Source: Roseateles_E cavernae (GTDB taxonomy: Bacteria; Pseudomonadota; Gammaproteobacteria; Burkholderiales; Burkholderiaceae_C). From it: a stretch of 64,000 nucleotides of DNA. Location: assembly GCF_040187885.1 (NCBI RefSeq), contig NZ_JBDPLH010000009.1, positions 153,015 to 217,014 on the forward strand. The letters run 5' to 3'. Both the position numbers and the translations under genes were made by a program. The first letter of the stretch is position 1; the number at the start of each line of letters is the position of its first letter. Positions 1 to 9,366 of the stretch are shown in pieces. The notes under the pieces were generated by a model. That model worked only from the letters and a program-made list of their open reading frames with translations, did no database searches and had not been told where the DNA came from.

Positions 1-24
1 CTCTCCCAGCTGAGCTATACCCCC
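1..24 (-). tRNA. tRNA-Ala, 5' part only
   Basis: The complement starts with an acceptor strand of five G, then a TATAGCTCAG D-arm start and the GGGAGAG D-loop. This is the usual 5' end of alanine tRNAs in Burkholderiales. The anticodon lies outside the window, so the isoacceptor cannot be read; I recall the GGC isoacceptor with this 5' end. It follows gltX on the same strand and has its own promoter-like site. Confidence 0.72.
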
Positions 25-102
25 TCAGATCATGCAAGCCGCTTCGATTACTCGTTGCTGCCTGCTGTTCTTTGTGTATCGCGCTGTTCAAGCGAGACAT
101 AG

Positions 103-132
103 AGTATAGAACGATTTTTATGCGCAGCGCAA
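103..132 (-). promoter_or_regulatory. Sigma-70-type promoter for the tRNA
   Basis: On the minus strand a TTGCGC -35 box (127-132) and a TATACT -10 box (103-108) are separated by 18 bases. The -35 box lies in the last codons of gltX, and the predicted start is about 70 bases before the tRNA. The AT-rich spacer stands out against the GC-rich surroundings. The call rests on box match and position only. Confidence 0.5.
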
Positions 133-1518
133 GCGTTCGACCACATTTTCTTTATCGAACAGTTCCAGCACGGCGTCGACCGACGGAGTTTGTGCACGAC
201 CACACACCAGCACCCGCACCGGTATCGCCAGTTGCGGCATCTTCAGACCGTGAGCCGTGATGGTTTCCTTGATCGCGGCCTGGATGCCGGCCTTGTTCCA
301 CTCGGCAGTGGCGAGCTTGTCGGCCAGCAATGCGAGCGCGGGCTTCACCGCGTCGCTGACATGGGTGGCCAGATCCTCGGCGCTGGGCTGCACCGGCGCG
401 AAATACATGGCCAGCCAATCGGCCAGCGCCACCGTGGTCGCGCAGCGATCCTTGAACAGCGCGCACATGGCCGGCAGCCGGCCGAGATCGGCGCTGATGC
501 CGCGCTTGGCCAGTTGCGCCGCGACGAGCGCCGACAGGCGCGTGTCATCGGCCTGCTTGATGTACTGGCTGTTGACCCACTCCAGCTTGGCCGGGTCCCA
601 TTGCGCCGGGCTCTTGGAGAGATGCGAACCGTCGAACCAGCTGACCAGCTGTTCGCGCGAGAACAGCTCGTCATCACCGTGGCTCCAGCCCAGGCGCGAC
701 AGATAGTTCAGCATCGCCTCGGGCAGATAGCCGTTCTCCTCATAGGCGGTGACGCTGACCGCGCCGCGGCGCTTGCTCAGCTTCTGGCCATCGTCGCCGA
801 GGATCACCGGCACATGGCCGAAGGCCGGCAGCGGCGCGCCCAGCGCGTTGAAGATATTGATCTGCCAGGGCGTGTTGTTGACATGCTCGTCGCCACGGAA
901 CACATGGCTGATCTTCATGTCCCAGTCGTCGATGACCACGGCGAAGTTGTAGGTCGGCACGCCATCGGTGCGCTGGATGATCAGGTCGTCGATCTCGCGG
1001 TTGTTGATCGTGATCGGGCCCTTGCACAAGTCATCCCAAGTCACATCGCCGCCGATCGGGTTCTTGAAGCGCACAACCGGCTTGACCCCCTCGGGAACGG
1101 CGGGCAACACCTTGCCGGCTTCCGGACGCCAGGTGCCGTCATAGCGGCGCTTCTCGCCGCGCGCTTCCTGGCCGGCCTTCATCGCATCCAGCTCCTGGGG
1201 CGTGCAGTAGCAGCGGTAGGCGGTGCCGGCGGCGATCATCTGCTCGATCACCTCGTTGTAGCGCGCCAGGCGCTGCATCTGGTAGATCGGGCCTTCGTCG
1301 TATCCCAGCCCCAGCCACTGCATCGCGGCCAGGATCTGGTCGACCGAGTCCTGGGTCGAGCGCGCGACATCGGTGTCCTCGATGCGCAGCACGAACTGGC
1401 CACCGTGATGACGGGCATAGGCCCAGGAGAACAGCGCCGTACGGGCGGTGCCCAGGTGCAGAAAGCCGGTCGGCGATGGGGCAATGCGGGTGCGGACAGG
1501 GGTGCGGGTTTGTATCAT
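118..1518 (-). CDS. gltX: Glutamate--tRNA ligase
   Basis: Charges tRNA-Glu with glutamate in the cytoplasm. The 466-residue product has the usual length for a bacterial GluRS. It shows the class I signature PSPTGFLHLGTA (HIGH motif, residues 14-25), the RIEDTD segment at 45-50, and the KMSKS-type motif KLSKRRG near residue 246. The C-terminal third is the helical anticodon-binding domain. The start is an ATG at 1518 without a strong Shine-Dalgarno. It lies 37 bases after purF on the same strand, so the two may be co-transcribed, and its last codons overlap the tRNA promoter. In many relatives metZ follows purF; here gltX does. Confidence 0.97.
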   Translation of the reverse strand: MIQTRTPVRTRIAPSPTGFLHLGTARTALFSWAYARHHGGQFVLRIEDTDVARSTQDSVDQILAAMQWLGLGYDEGPIYQMQRLARYNEVIEQMIAAGTAYRCYCTPQELDAMKAGQEARGEKRRYDGTWRPEAGKVLPAVPEGVKPVVRFKNPIGGDVTWDDLCKGPITINNREIDDLIIQRTDGVPTYNFAVVIDDWDMKISHVFRGDEHVNNTPWQINIFNALGAPLPAFGHVPVILGDDGQKLSKRRGAVSVTAYEENGYLPEAMLNYLSRLGWSHGDDELFSREQLVSWFDGSHLSKSPAQWDPAKLEWVNSQYIKQADDTRLSALVAAQLAKRGISADLGRLPAMCALFKDRCATTVALADWLAMYFAPVQPSAEDLATHVSDAVKPALALLADKLATAEWNKAGIQAAIKETITAHGLKMPQLAIPVRVLVCGRAQTPSVDAVLELFDKENVVERLRCA

Positions 1519-1555
1519 GGCGAGATCAGGTATTCATGGTCTTCGGCAGCGGCAC

Positions 1556-3070
1556 TCAGCCCTGCTCCGTGCCGCTTTGCAGGGCCAGCCGGGTGCGGGC
1601 CGGGCCGTCCTCTTCCTCGCCCTGCGACTTGCGCTGCTCCTGCATCGTCGCGAAATCTTCGGCCGAGACATCGCCGGTGATGTAGCTACCGTCGAAGCAG
1701 GAGGCCTCGAAGCCGTTCAAGCCCGGGCGCAGCGCTGCGACCACGCGCTTCATCGCATCGACGTCCTGGTAGATCAGCGCATCGGCGCCAATGTACTGGC
1801 GGATTTCCTCGATCGAGCGGTTGTGCGCGATCAGCTCTTCGCTGGTGGGCATGTCGATGCCGTAGACATTCGGGTAGCGCACCGGCGGCGCGGCCGAGGC
1901 CAGATAGACCTTGCGGGCGCCGGCCTCGCGGGCCATCTGGACGATCTCCTTCGAGGTAGTGCCGCGCACGATGGAGTCATCGACCAGCAGCACATTGCGG
2001 TTCTTGAACTCCAGGCCGATCGCATTGAGCTTCTGGCGCACCGACTTCTTGCGCGCGCCCTGCCCCGGCATGATGAAGGTGCGGCCGACATAGCGGTTCT
2101 TCACGAAGCCCTCGCGATAGGGCTTGCCGATGCGGTGCGCCAGCTGCATCGCCGAGGGCCGGCTCGACTCGGGGATCGGGATCACGACATCGATATCGCT
2201 GGGTGGCATCGTCGAGATCAGGCGCTGGGCCAGGGTCTCACCCATATTCAGCCGGGCCTGGTAGACCGAGATGCCGTCCATCACCGAGTCCGGGCGTGCC
2301 AGATAGACGAACTCGAACATGCAGGGGTTCAGCGTCGGGGTGTCGGCGCACTGCTGCGTGTGCATCTGGCCGTTCATGTCGATGAAGATCGCCTCGCCGG
2401 GCGCCACATCGCGGATCAGCTGATGGCCGGTGCCCTCCAGTGCGACGCTCTCGCTGGCCACCATGATCTCGCCGTCGGCCGCCTGGCCGAAGCACAGCGG
2501 GCGGATGCCGTAGGGGTCGCGGAAGGCCAGCAGGCCATGGCCGGCGATCAGCGCGATCACCGCGTAGGAGCCCTTGATGCGCTTGTGCACCGCCCGCACC
2601 GCCTTGAACACCTCCTCGGGCGTCACCGGCAGATCGCGCGCGGCCAGCTCCAGCTCGTGGGCGACGACATTGATCAGCACCTCGGTGTCGCTCTCGGTGT
2701 TGATATGGCGACGGTCGATGTCGAACAGTTCCTTCTTCAGTGCATGCGCATTGGTCAGATTGCCGTTGTGCACCAGCACCAGGCCGAAAGGCGCATTGAC
2801 ATAGAAGGGCTGGGCCTCTTCCTCGCTGTAGGCATTGCCGGCGGTCGGGTAGCGCACCTGGCCCAGGCCGATCGCGCCCGGCAGCGCCCGCATATTGCGG
2901 GTGCGGAACACATCACGCACCATGCCGCGCGCCTTGTGCATAAAGCACTTATTGCCTTGCATGGTGACGATGCCGGCAGCGTCCTGGCCACGATGCTGCA
3001 GCAGCAGCAAGGCGTCATAAATCAGCTGATTGACCGGCGAGCGAGAAATCACTCCGACGATGCCACACAT
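1556..3070 (-). CDS. purF: Amidophosphoribosyltransferase
   Basis: Catalyses the first step of purine synthesis: PRPP plus glutamine gives 5-phosphoribosylamine. The protein starts MCGIVGV, so Cys2 becomes the N-terminal nucleophile of the glutaminase domain. The PRPP-binding signature VLLVDDSIVRGTTS lies near residues 357-370 in the phosphoribosyltransferase half. The length of 504 residues is normal. It is preceded by cvpA, the pairing that gave CvpA its link to purine operons, and followed by gltX on the same strand. The start is fixed because the catalytic cysteine must be residue 2. Confidence 0.97.
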   Translation of the reverse strand: MCGIVGVISRSPVNQLIYDALLLLQHRGQDAAGIVTMQGNKCFMHKARGMVRDVFRTRNMRALPGAIGLGQVRYPTAGNAYSEEEAQPFYVNAPFGLVLVHNGNLTNAHALKKELFDIDRRHINTESDTEVLINVVAHELELAARDLPVTPEEVFKAVRAVHKRIKGSYAVIALIAGHGLLAFRDPYGIRPLCFGQAADGEIMVASESVALEGTGHQLIRDVAPGEAIFIDMNGQMHTQQCADTPTLNPCMFEFVYLARPDSVMDGISVYQARLNMGETLAQRLISTMPPSDIDVVIPIPESSRPSAMQLAHRIGKPYREGFVKNRYVGRTFIMPGQGARKKSVRQKLNAIGLEFKNRNVLLVDDSIVRGTTSKEIVQMAREAGARKVYLASAAPPVRYPNVYGIDMPTSEELIAHNRSIEEIRQYIGADALIYQDVDAMKRVVAALRPGLNGFEASCFDGSYITGDVSAEDFATMQEQRKSQGEEEDGPARTRLALQSGTEQG

Positions 3071-3109
3071 GGGACTACTTCCTTGTCGTGAAAGATCTGA
3101 AGCCGCAGC

Positions 3110-3598
3110 TCAGACCGGGATGAACTTGAGCACTTCGGCCGGCAGCACCGGCGTCAACAGATGCAAGGCGGCCTGCAGCCAGGGCGCCACCTGAGATTCC
3201 TGCCAGGGCCCGGAACGCACGGCCGGCGTCATGCTGACCAGCACCACCGCCAGCAGGCCGATCAGCACGCCGCGCAACACACCAAAGCCCCCGCCCAGCA
3301 CCCGGTCGATGATGCTCAGCGGCGTCGCATGGATCAGCGCCCGCAGCAGCCGCGCCGACAGGCCCCACAGCAGCAGTATCAGCATGAAGGCGAGCACCAG
3401 GCTCAGCGCATGCAATAAATTCGGCGCCAGCTGGTCCTGCGGCAGCCAGTTCGCAATGAAAGGAGCGACAAAGGGGCAGGCGAAGTAGGCCACCACCCAA
3501 CCCAGGATAGACAGGACTTCGAAGACCAGCCCGCGCCACAGACCCAGCAGCACCGAGACGGCCAGAACACCCAGCAGTACCAGATCGACCCAGCCCAT
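3110..3598 (-). CDS. cvpA: CvpA family inner-membrane protein
   Basis: A 162-residue integral membrane protein of the colicin V production family. Four hydrophobic segments are visible: roughly residues 4-24, 28-50, 65-85 and 105-125. A conserved-looking Gly-rich stretch, RVLGGGFGVLRG, precedes the last. The family is required for colicin V export in E. coli, but its normal role is unsettled. It lies between an SPOR-domain gene (6-base gap) and purF (39-base gap), all on one strand, the standard order in Burkholderiales. Confidence 0.9.
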   Translation of the reverse strand: MGWVDLVLLGVLAVSVLLGLWRGLVFEVLSILGWVVAYFACPFVAPFIANWLPQDQLAPNLLHALSLVLAFMLILLLWGLSARLLRALIHATPLSIIDRVLGGGFGVLRGVLIGLLAVVLVSMTPAVRSGPWQESQVAPWLQAALHLLTPVLPAEVLKFIPV

Positions 3599-3604
3599 GG
3601 TGCA

Positions 3605-4336
3605 TCAAAGCGTCAGCACGGCCGTCGACAAACCGCCGCCGCGCACCTTGGCCGCCACCTTGTCGGCCTCCTCGCGGCTGCCGAAGGGGCCGACCCGAAC
3701 CCGGATGCGTTTGCCATCCGCCGTGTCCACGGCCTGCGTATACGTCTTCAAGCCCATGCGCTCGACCTTCATGCGCGCCTCCTGGGCGGCCTTGCCATCG
3801 GCATAGGCACCGACCTGGACAATGAAACGCCCATCGGACTTGCTGTCAGCCTTCTTCTCGACCGGCTTGCCTTCCAGCAAGGCCTGCACACGGGCCGACT
3901 CCTGCGTCTTCGGCTGAGCCGTCTCGACGGGCTTCTTCTCGACCGGCTTCTCCAGCGGCTTGGGCTTGTCTGCGGGCTTTTCGATGACTCGTTCCACCGG
4001 CTCGGGCTTGGGCTCGGTGACCACAGCCGGTGCTTCGGTGGGCGCCTGGGCCACCGGCGCTTCGCCCACAGCCGGCAAGGACGCGGGCAAGGCCGGCGGA
4101 ATCACCACGGCCGGCATGGCTTCCTTGCGCGGAATGTCGATCGGCAGATCGACCGGGATGGGGCGCGGCTGGGTCTCGAAGATCAGCGGGAAGCCGATCA
4201 CGCCAACGCCCACCAGCAGGGCCGCGCCAATCAGGCGGCGGCGCGCCCTGACCCGCAGCTGCTGCACCACAGTGTCCGAGACCGGTTTTGCCGCGGCTTG
4301 ATCGGGCGAGCGTTTGAAAAAAGACAGCAAACCCAT
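3605..4336 (-). CDS. SPOR domain protein (DedD-like), single-pass membrane
   Basis: A 243-residue protein with a short cytoplasmic N-terminus, one transmembrane segment at about residues 36-53, then a periplasmic linker rich in Pro, Glu, Lys and Val. The C-terminal SPOR domain (about 166-243, opening FIVQVGAYAD and ending in two beta strands) binds denuded peptidoglycan at the division septum. It sits between folC and cvpA, the place of dedD in many proteobacteria. The Pro/Lys-rich linker (PVEKK-type repeats) is low complexity and probably extended. A septal role is inferred from the family. Confidence 0.88.
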   Translation of the reverse strand: MGLLSFFKRSPDQAAAKPVSDTVVQQLRVRARRRLIGAALLVGVGVIGFPLIFETQPRPIPVDLPIDIPRKEAMPAVVIPPALPASLPAVGEAPVAQAPTEAPAVVTEPKPEPVERVIEKPADKPKPLEKPVEKKPVETAQPKTQESARVQALLEGKPVEKKADSKSDGRFIVQVGAYADGKAAQEARMKVERMGLKTYTQAVDTADGKRIRVRVGPFGSREEADKVAAKVRGGGLSTAVLTL

Positions 4337-4374
4337 GAGCTGGAGAGTCGGACAGTGCGTGTTGGAGAGAGTGC

Positions 4375-5691
4375 TCAGGCGCCAGCGGCTGGCTTGCCGG
4401 CGACCAATCGGGGGACACCATGCTTGAGAACGCCGCCCACGGTGAAGAAGGAACCGAAGACCAGAATTCTATCAGCGGGGTCGGACTCGGCCGCCGCTGC
4501 GCTCAGGGCGTCCATGGGGTCCGCATGCCGCTGCACGGTCACGGCGGCCGGGGTCTTGATGGCGCCGGCGGCGCGCAAGGACTCGAACTGCACGGCCAGG
4601 GCCTCGGCCTTGGCCGCGCGCGGCAGGTCCAGGTCGGTAAAATGCCAGACATCGACCAGGTGCGAGATGCGCCCGATGATCTGGGCCAGATCCTTGTCGG
4701 CCATCGCACCGAACACCACCCGGGTGCAGGGGAAGAAGCCCATCTGATCGAGGTTCTGCGCCAGCGCCGCCACCGCGTGCGGGTTGTGCGCGACATCCAG
4801 CACCAGGGCCGGCTGGCCCGGCACCACCTGGAAACGCCCCGGCAGCTCGACCAGGGCCAGACCGGTGCGCACCGCCTGCGCGCTGATCGGCAGTCGCTCG
4901 TACAAGGCCTCGAACACCGCCAGCACGCCGGCCGCGTTCAGCAGCTGGTTGACGCCGCGCAGCGAGGGATAGGCCAGGCCGCTGAAGCGGCGCTCGCGGC
5001 CCACCCACTGCCATTGCTGGCGGTCGCCGCTATAGCTGAAATCCTGCCCCAGCTGGCGCAGATCGGCGCCGATCTTGCTCGCATAGGCCGCCAGCGAGGC
5101 CGGCGGCACCGGATCGCTGACCACCACGGGCCGGCCGGCTCGCATGATGTGCGCCTTCTCATGCCCGACCGACTCGCGGTCGGGGCCCAGATACTCGGTG
5201 TGGTCCAGGTCGATGCTGGTGATCACGCTGCAATCGGCGTCGATGCAGTTGACGGCGTCCAGCCGTCCGCCCAGCCCCACTTCCAGAATCACCAGATCCA
5301 GCGGCTCGGCCGCCAGCCGGCTCATGATGGCCAGGGTCGTGAACTCGAAGTAGGTCAGCGCCAGGTCAGCGCGCGCCTTCTCGACGGCCTCGAAATGCGG
5401 CAGCAGCGAATCCGCCTCGACCGGCGCGCCGGCCACCCGGCAGCGCTCCTGAAAATGCACCAGATGCGGCTTGATGTAGAGCCCGACCCGGTAGCCGGCC
5501 TGCAAGGCAATCGATTCCAGCATCGCGCAGGTCGAGCCCTTGCCATTGGTGCCGGCCACCATCACGACCGGCGCCTCGAACTTCAGCCCCATGGCCTCGC
5601 GCAGACGCTGCACCCGCGCAAGCGTCATGTCGATTTCCTTGGGATGCAGTCGCTCGCAGTGGGCCAGCCAGTCGTCCAGATTCTTCTTCAT
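4375..5691 (-). CDS. folC: Bifunctional dihydrofolate/folylpolyglutamate synthase
   Basis: Adds glutamate to dihydropteroate and then to reduced folates, using ATP. The 438-residue protein carries the Mur-ligase-type P-loop AGTNGKGST (about residues 46-54), the central ligase domain with DLDHTEYLG, and a C-terminal domain with VLDVAHNPHA. Length and motif order are normal. It lies downstream of accD in the trp-accD-folC string; a strong hairpin between accD and folC could reduce read-through. Start ATG at 5691. Confidence 0.96.
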   Translation of the reverse strand: MKKNLDDWLAHCERLHPKEIDMTLARVQRLREAMGLKFEAPVVMVAGTNGKGSTCAMLESIALQAGYRVGLYIKPHLVHFQERCRVAGAPVEADSLLPHFEAVEKARADLALTYFEFTTLAIMSRLAAEPLDLVILEVGLGGRLDAVNCIDADCSVITSIDLDHTEYLGPDRESVGHEKAHIMRAGRPVVVSDPVPPASLAAYASKIGADLRQLGQDFSYSGDRQQWQWVGRERRFSGLAYPSLRGVNQLLNAAGVLAVFEALYERLPISAQAVRTGLALVELPGRFQVVPGQPALVLDVAHNPHAVAALAQNLDQMGFFPCTRVVFGAMADKDLAQIIGRISHLVDVWHFTDLDLPRAAKAEALAVQFESLRAAGAIKTPAAVTVQRHADPMDALSAAAAESDPADRILVFGSFFTVGGVLKHGVPRLVAGKPAAGA

Positions 5692-5709
5692 GCCATGTCC
5701 AAATGAAGA

Positions 5710-5733
5710 CGGCCAGGCTGTCCAGCCTGGCCG
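5710..5733 (-). terminator. Strong hairpin between accD and folC
   Basis: A perfect 10-bp stem (5710-5719 with 5724-5733, CGGCCAGGCT pairing with AGCCTGGCCG) closes a 4-base loop. In minus-strand transcription it is followed by TCTTCATTT, a weak and interrupted U-tract. It may be a leaky terminator or an mRNA-stabilising structure that sets the folC level relative to accD. Confidence 0.55.
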
Positions 5734-5758
5734 CTGCGTCTACAGGGATTGACGGCGC

Positions 5759-6631
5759 TCAGGCCACCGCGTCGGTGCTCTGCCGCTGCAGCATCGCCAG
5801 CTGGCGCGCGATGGTCTCGCGCAGCTCGCGGCGGTCGACAATCATGTCCACCGCGCCCTTTTCCATCAGGAACTCGGCGCGCTGGAAGCCCGGCGGCAGC
5901 TTTTCGCGCACCGTGTTCTCGATCACGCGCGGGCCGGCAAAACCGATCAAGGCCTTGGGCTCGGCAATCACGATATCGCCCACAAAGGCGAAGCTGGCCG
6001 ACACGCCACCCATGGTCGGATCGGTCAGCACGCTGATATAGGGCAATTTGGCCTTGGCCAGGCGGGTCAGCGCCGCATTGCTCTTGGCCATCTGCATCAG
6101 GCTCAGCAAGCCCTCCTGCATCCGCGCGCCGCCGGTGGCGGTGAAGCAGATGAAGGGGGTCTTCTGCTCGATGGCCGTCTCGACACCGCGCGCAAAGCGC
6201 TCGCCGACCACCGAGCCCATCGAGCCTCCCATGAAGTCGAACTCGAAGCAGGCCGCGACCACCGGCACGCTCATCACCGCGCCGCCCATCACGATCAGCG
6301 CATCGGTCTCGCCGGTGTTCTCCAGCGCTTCCTTGAGCCGGTCGGGATACTTCTTGCTGTCCTTGAACTTCAGCGCGTCGACCGGCAAGACCTCCTGGCC
6401 CACCTCGTAGCGGCCTTCGCCGTCGAGAAAGGCGTTCAGACGCGCACGCGCGCCGATGCGGTGGTGGTGGCTGCACTTGGGGCAGACATTGACGTTCTGC
6501 TCCAGATCGGTCTTGTAGAGCACCGTCTCGCAGGACGGGCACTTGATCCACAGCCCCTCGGGCACCGTGCGGCGCTCGTTCGGGTCGGTCTGCTGCATCT
6601 TGGGCGGCAGAAGTTTCTCAAGCCAACTCAT
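5759..6631 (-). CDS. accD: Acetyl-CoA carboxylase carboxyltransferase subunit beta
   Basis: Beta half of the carboxyltransferase that makes malonyl-CoA for fatty acid synthesis. The 290-residue protein has the N-terminal zinc ribbon with Cys31, Cys34, Cys50 and Cys53 (CPSC ... CPKC), then the crotonase-like carboxyltransferase fold with GGARMQEG and TDPTMGGVSASFA. The frame is open to 6652, but the ATG at 6631 (MSWLEKLL) has AAGGAG nine bases upstream and fits the family start, so it is preferred. It follows trpA by 21 bases, the usual trpBA-accD-folC arrangement. Confidence 0.96.
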   Translation of the reverse strand: MSWLEKLLPPKMQQTDPNERRTVPEGLWIKCPSCETVLYKTDLEQNVNVCPKCSHHHRIGARARLNAFLDGEGRYEVGQEVLPVDALKFKDSKKYPDRLKEALENTGETDALIVMGGAVMSVPVVAACFEFDFMGGSMGSVVGERFARGVETAIEQKTPFICFTATGGARMQEGLLSLMQMAKSNAALTRLAKAKLPYISVLTDPTMGGVSASFAFVGDIVIAEPKALIGFAGPRVIENTVREKLPPGFQRAEFLMEKGAVDMIVDRRELRETIARQLAMLQRQSTDAVA

Positions 6632-6652
6632 GGTTGCAGGCTCCTTTATCAA

Positions 6653-7456
6653 TCAGTGGGGCGCGTCGAGCGCCTGGCGGATGTCCCGGATGAACTGGGC
6701 GCCGGTTGCGGCGACATTATCGCGCGGCTGAACCTCCAGCAGCTCGACCAGACGCGAACCGATCACGACCGCATCGGAATGGTCGGCCACGGCCCTCGCG
6801 GTGACGCCGTCGCGGATGCCGAAACCCACGCCCACCGGCACCGTCACATGGCGGCGGATGCGCGGAATCATCTCGGCCACGGCCGCCGTGTTCAGATGGC
6901 CGGCCCCGGTCACGCCCTTCAGCGACACGTAGTAGACATAGCCGCTGGCCAACTGGCCGATGCGGGCCATGCGTTCCTCGGTCGAGGTCGGCGCCAGCAG
7001 GAAAATCGGGTCCAGGTCTTGCGCGCGCAGCGCGGCCGCGAAGATCTCGCACTCCTCGGGCGGGTAGTCGACGATCAACACACCGTCCACGCCCGCGGCC
7101 TTGGCATCGGTGACGAAACGCTCGACGCCATAGCGCTCGACCGGATTGGCATAGCCCATCAGCACCACCGGCGTGCTGTTGTTCTTCGCGCGGAAGCCGC
7201 GCACATAGTCCAGCACCTGGGTCAGGCCGATGCCGTGCTTCAGTGCGCGCTCGCCAGCGCGCTGGATCACCGGACCGTCGGCCATCGGGTCCGAGAAGGG
7301 CACACCCAGCTCGATCACGTCGGCGCCGGCCTGGCCAAGAGCCAGCATCAGCTCGACCGTCGCATCGGGAAAGGGATCGCCGGCGGTGACAAAGGGGATC
7401 AGCGCCTTGCGGCCCTGGGCCTGCAAAGCCGTGAAGGCAGCAGCGATGCGGCTCAT
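6653..7456 (-). CDS. trpA: Tryptophan synthase alpha chain
   Basis: Cleaves indole-3-glycerol phosphate to indole, which channels to TrpB. The 267-residue TIM-barrel protein shows the substrate motif ELGVPFSDPMADGP with the catalytic Glu and Asp, and the glycine-rich phosphate-binding segment GVGFGIRDG late in the chain. Its ATG overlaps the trpB stop by four bases (ATGA), which favours coupled translation of the two subunits. Confidence 0.97.
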   Translation of the reverse strand: MSRIAAAFTALQAQGRKALIPFVTAGDPFPDATVELMLALGQAGADVIELGVPFSDPMADGPVIQRAGERALKHGIGLTQVLDYVRGFRAKNNSTPVVLMGYANPVERYGVERFVTDAKAAGVDGVLIVDYPPEECEIFAAALRAQDLDPIFLLAPTSTEERMARIGQLASGYVYYVSLKGVTGAGHLNTAAVAEMIPRIRRHVTVPVGVGFGIRDGVTARAVADHSDAVVIGSRLVELLEVQPRDNVAATGAQFIRDIRQALDAPH

Positions 7457-8700
7457 TGCGCGCCTCCCTTCACGCTGTGGCCGGCCATCGAGGGGCGGTC
7501 AAAGTACTGCACGCCCGACAGGTCGGCGACGGTGCCGATGTCCTTGTCGCCACGGCCGGACAGGTTCACCAGCAAGGTCTTGTCCGGCGACAAGGTCGGC
7601 GCCAGTTTCATCGCATAAGCCAGCGCGTGGCTGGACTCCAGCGCCGGAATGATGCCCTCGGTGCGGCACAGGCGGTGGAAGGCCTCCAGCGCCTCCTTGT
7701 CGGTGATACCGACATACTCGGCCCGGCCGATGTCCTTCAGATAGGCATGCTCGGGGCCGACGCCCGGATAGTCCAGGCCGGCCGAGATCGAGTGCGTCTC
7801 GGTGATCTGGCCGTTGGCGTCCTGCAGCAGATAGGTGCGGTTGCCATGCAGCACACCGGGGCTGCCAGCGCTCAAGGTCGCCGCATGCTTGCCGCTGTCC
7901 ACGCCCTCGCCCGCCGCCTCGACGCCGATCAGGCGCACGTCTTGATGCGGGATATAGGGGTAGAAAATGCCGATGGCGTTCGAGCCGCCGCCGACGCAGG
8001 CGATCACCGCATCCGGCTGGTGGCCGATCATCTCGGGCATCTGGGTCAGGCACTCATCGCCGATGACGCGCTGGAAGTCGCGCACCATCATCGGGTAGGG
8101 ATGCGGTCCGGCCACGGTGCCGATGATGTAGAAGGTCGATTCGATGTTGGTGACCCAGTCGCGCATCGCCTCGTTGAGCGCGTCCTTCAGGGTCTTGGAG
8201 CCGGACTCGACCGGCACCACCCGCGCGCCCAGCAGATTCATCCGGTAGACATTGGGCGATTGGCGCTTGACGTCCTCGCTGCCCATATAGACCACGCATT
8301 CCATGCCGTAGCGGGCACAGATGGTCGCGGTGGCCACGCCGTGCTGGCCGGCGCCGGTCTCGGCGATCACGCGCTTCTTGCCCATGCGCTTGGCCAGCAG
8401 CGCCTGGCCGATGGTGTTGTTGACCTTGTGCGCGCCGGTGTGGTTCAGATCCTCGCGTTTCAGGTAGATCTGGGCACCGCCCAGTTCGCGACTGAGGCGG
8501 TCGGCGTAGTAGATCGGGCTGGGGCGGCCGACGAAATGGGCCAGTTCCTTCTTGTACTCGGCGATGAACTCGGGATCTTTGCTGTAGTGGGCATAGGCCT
8601 CGCTCAGCTCGTCCAGGGCATGGACCAGGGTTTCGGCGACGAAGCGCCCACCATAGGGTCCGAAATGCCCACGGGCATCGGGTTGGTCATAGGTCTGCAT
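7453..8700 (-). CDS. trpB: Tryptophan synthase beta chain
   Basis: PLP enzyme joining indole and serine to make tryptophan. The PLP lysine is Lys92 in HTGAHKVNN, and the glycine-rich phosphate cup is GGGSNAIG near residue 238. The frame opens further upstream (to 8757), but the ATG at 8700 (MQTYDQPDARGHFGPYGG) gives the family N-terminus and 415 residues. trpF lies 13 bases upstream and trpA overlaps downstream. The trpE/G/D/C genes are not in this window, so the trp pathway is split. Confidence 0.97.
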   Translation of the reverse strand: MQTYDQPDARGHFGPYGGRFVAETLVHALDELSEAYAHYSKDPEFIAEYKKELAHFVGRPSPIYYADRLSRELGGAQIYLKREDLNHTGAHKVNNTIGQALLAKRMGKKRVIAETGAGQHGVATATICARYGMECVVYMGSEDVKRQSPNVYRMNLLGARVVPVESGSKTLKDALNEAMRDWVTNIESTFYIIGTVAGPHPYPMMVRDFQRVIGDECLTQMPEMIGHQPDAVIACVGGGSNAIGIFYPYIPHQDVRLIGVEAAGEGVDSGKHAATLSAGSPGVLHGNRTYLLQDANGQITETHSISAGLDYPGVGPEHAYLKDIGRAEYVGITDKEALEAFHRLCRTEGIIPALESSHALAYAMKLAPTLSPDKTLLVNLSGRGDKDIGTVADLSGVQYFDRPSMAGHSVKGGAQ

Positions 8701-8713
8701 GACGGTTTTCTCT

Positions 8714-9352
8714 TCAGGTTTGCTGCAGTTGTCTGTCCGCCTCACGGACGGCGGCACAGAACTGCTGGATCAGGGCGGCGTCCTTCAGGCCCTTGGCCTG
8801 CTCGACGCCGGAACTCACGTCAACGGCCCAGGGCCGTACCTGAAGAACGCCTGTCAGCACATTTCCGGCATGCAACCCACCAGACAAAACGACTGGAGAG
8901 GGCACGTTTCTTGGAATGAGTGACCAATCGAAAACCTTTCCACCGCCGCCATAGCCGTCGACATGGGCGTCGAGCAGAATGGCCTGGGCACCTGAATACT
9001 GATGGGCGAAGTCTAGCAAATCAAAGCCGGGGTTGATGCGCGCGGCCCGCAGCCAGGGCCGCCCTGCCCGCTCGCAGTCCTGCGGGCTCTCGTCGCCATG
9101 GAATTGCAAGAGCATATTCGGCAGCGCGGCCAGGCCGGCCGCCAGCTGCTCGTCGCTGGCGTTGACGAACAGCCCCACCGGTGTCACGAAGGGCGGCAGG
9201 CGCCGCGCCAGCTCGGCCGCGCGCGCTGGCGTCACATAGCGCGGGCTCTTCGCGTAGAACACAAAGCCGATGGCATCGGCACCGGCCTCGACGGCGGCGT
9301 CGATATCGGCCTCGCGTGTCAGGCCGCAGATCTTGATACGGGTTCGGCTCAT
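8714..9352 (-). CDS. trpF: Phosphoribosylanthranilate isomerase
   Basis: Carries out the Amadori rearrangement of phosphoribosylanthranilate in tryptophan synthesis. The 212-residue TIM-barrel protein starts MSRTRIKICGLTRE, with the catalytic Cys in KICGLT, and keeps the phosphate-binding SGGLHAGNV segment. The frame is open to 9511, but that extension has no family similarity and overlaps truA, so the ATG at 9352 is used. It lies between truA (14-base gap) and trpB (13-base gap). Confidence 0.95.
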   Translation of the reverse strand: MSRTRIKICGLTREADIDAAVEAGADAIGFVFYAKSPRYVTPARAAELARRLPPFVTPVGLFVNASDEQLAAGLAALPNMLLQFHGDESPQDCERAGRPWLRAARINPGFDLLDFAHQYSGAQAILLDAHVDGYGGGGKVFDWSLIPRNVPSPVVLSGGLHAGNVLTGVLQVRPWAVDVSSGVEQAKGLKDAALIQQFCAAVREADRQLQQT

Positions 9353-9366
9353 GCGCTTCGTTTCAC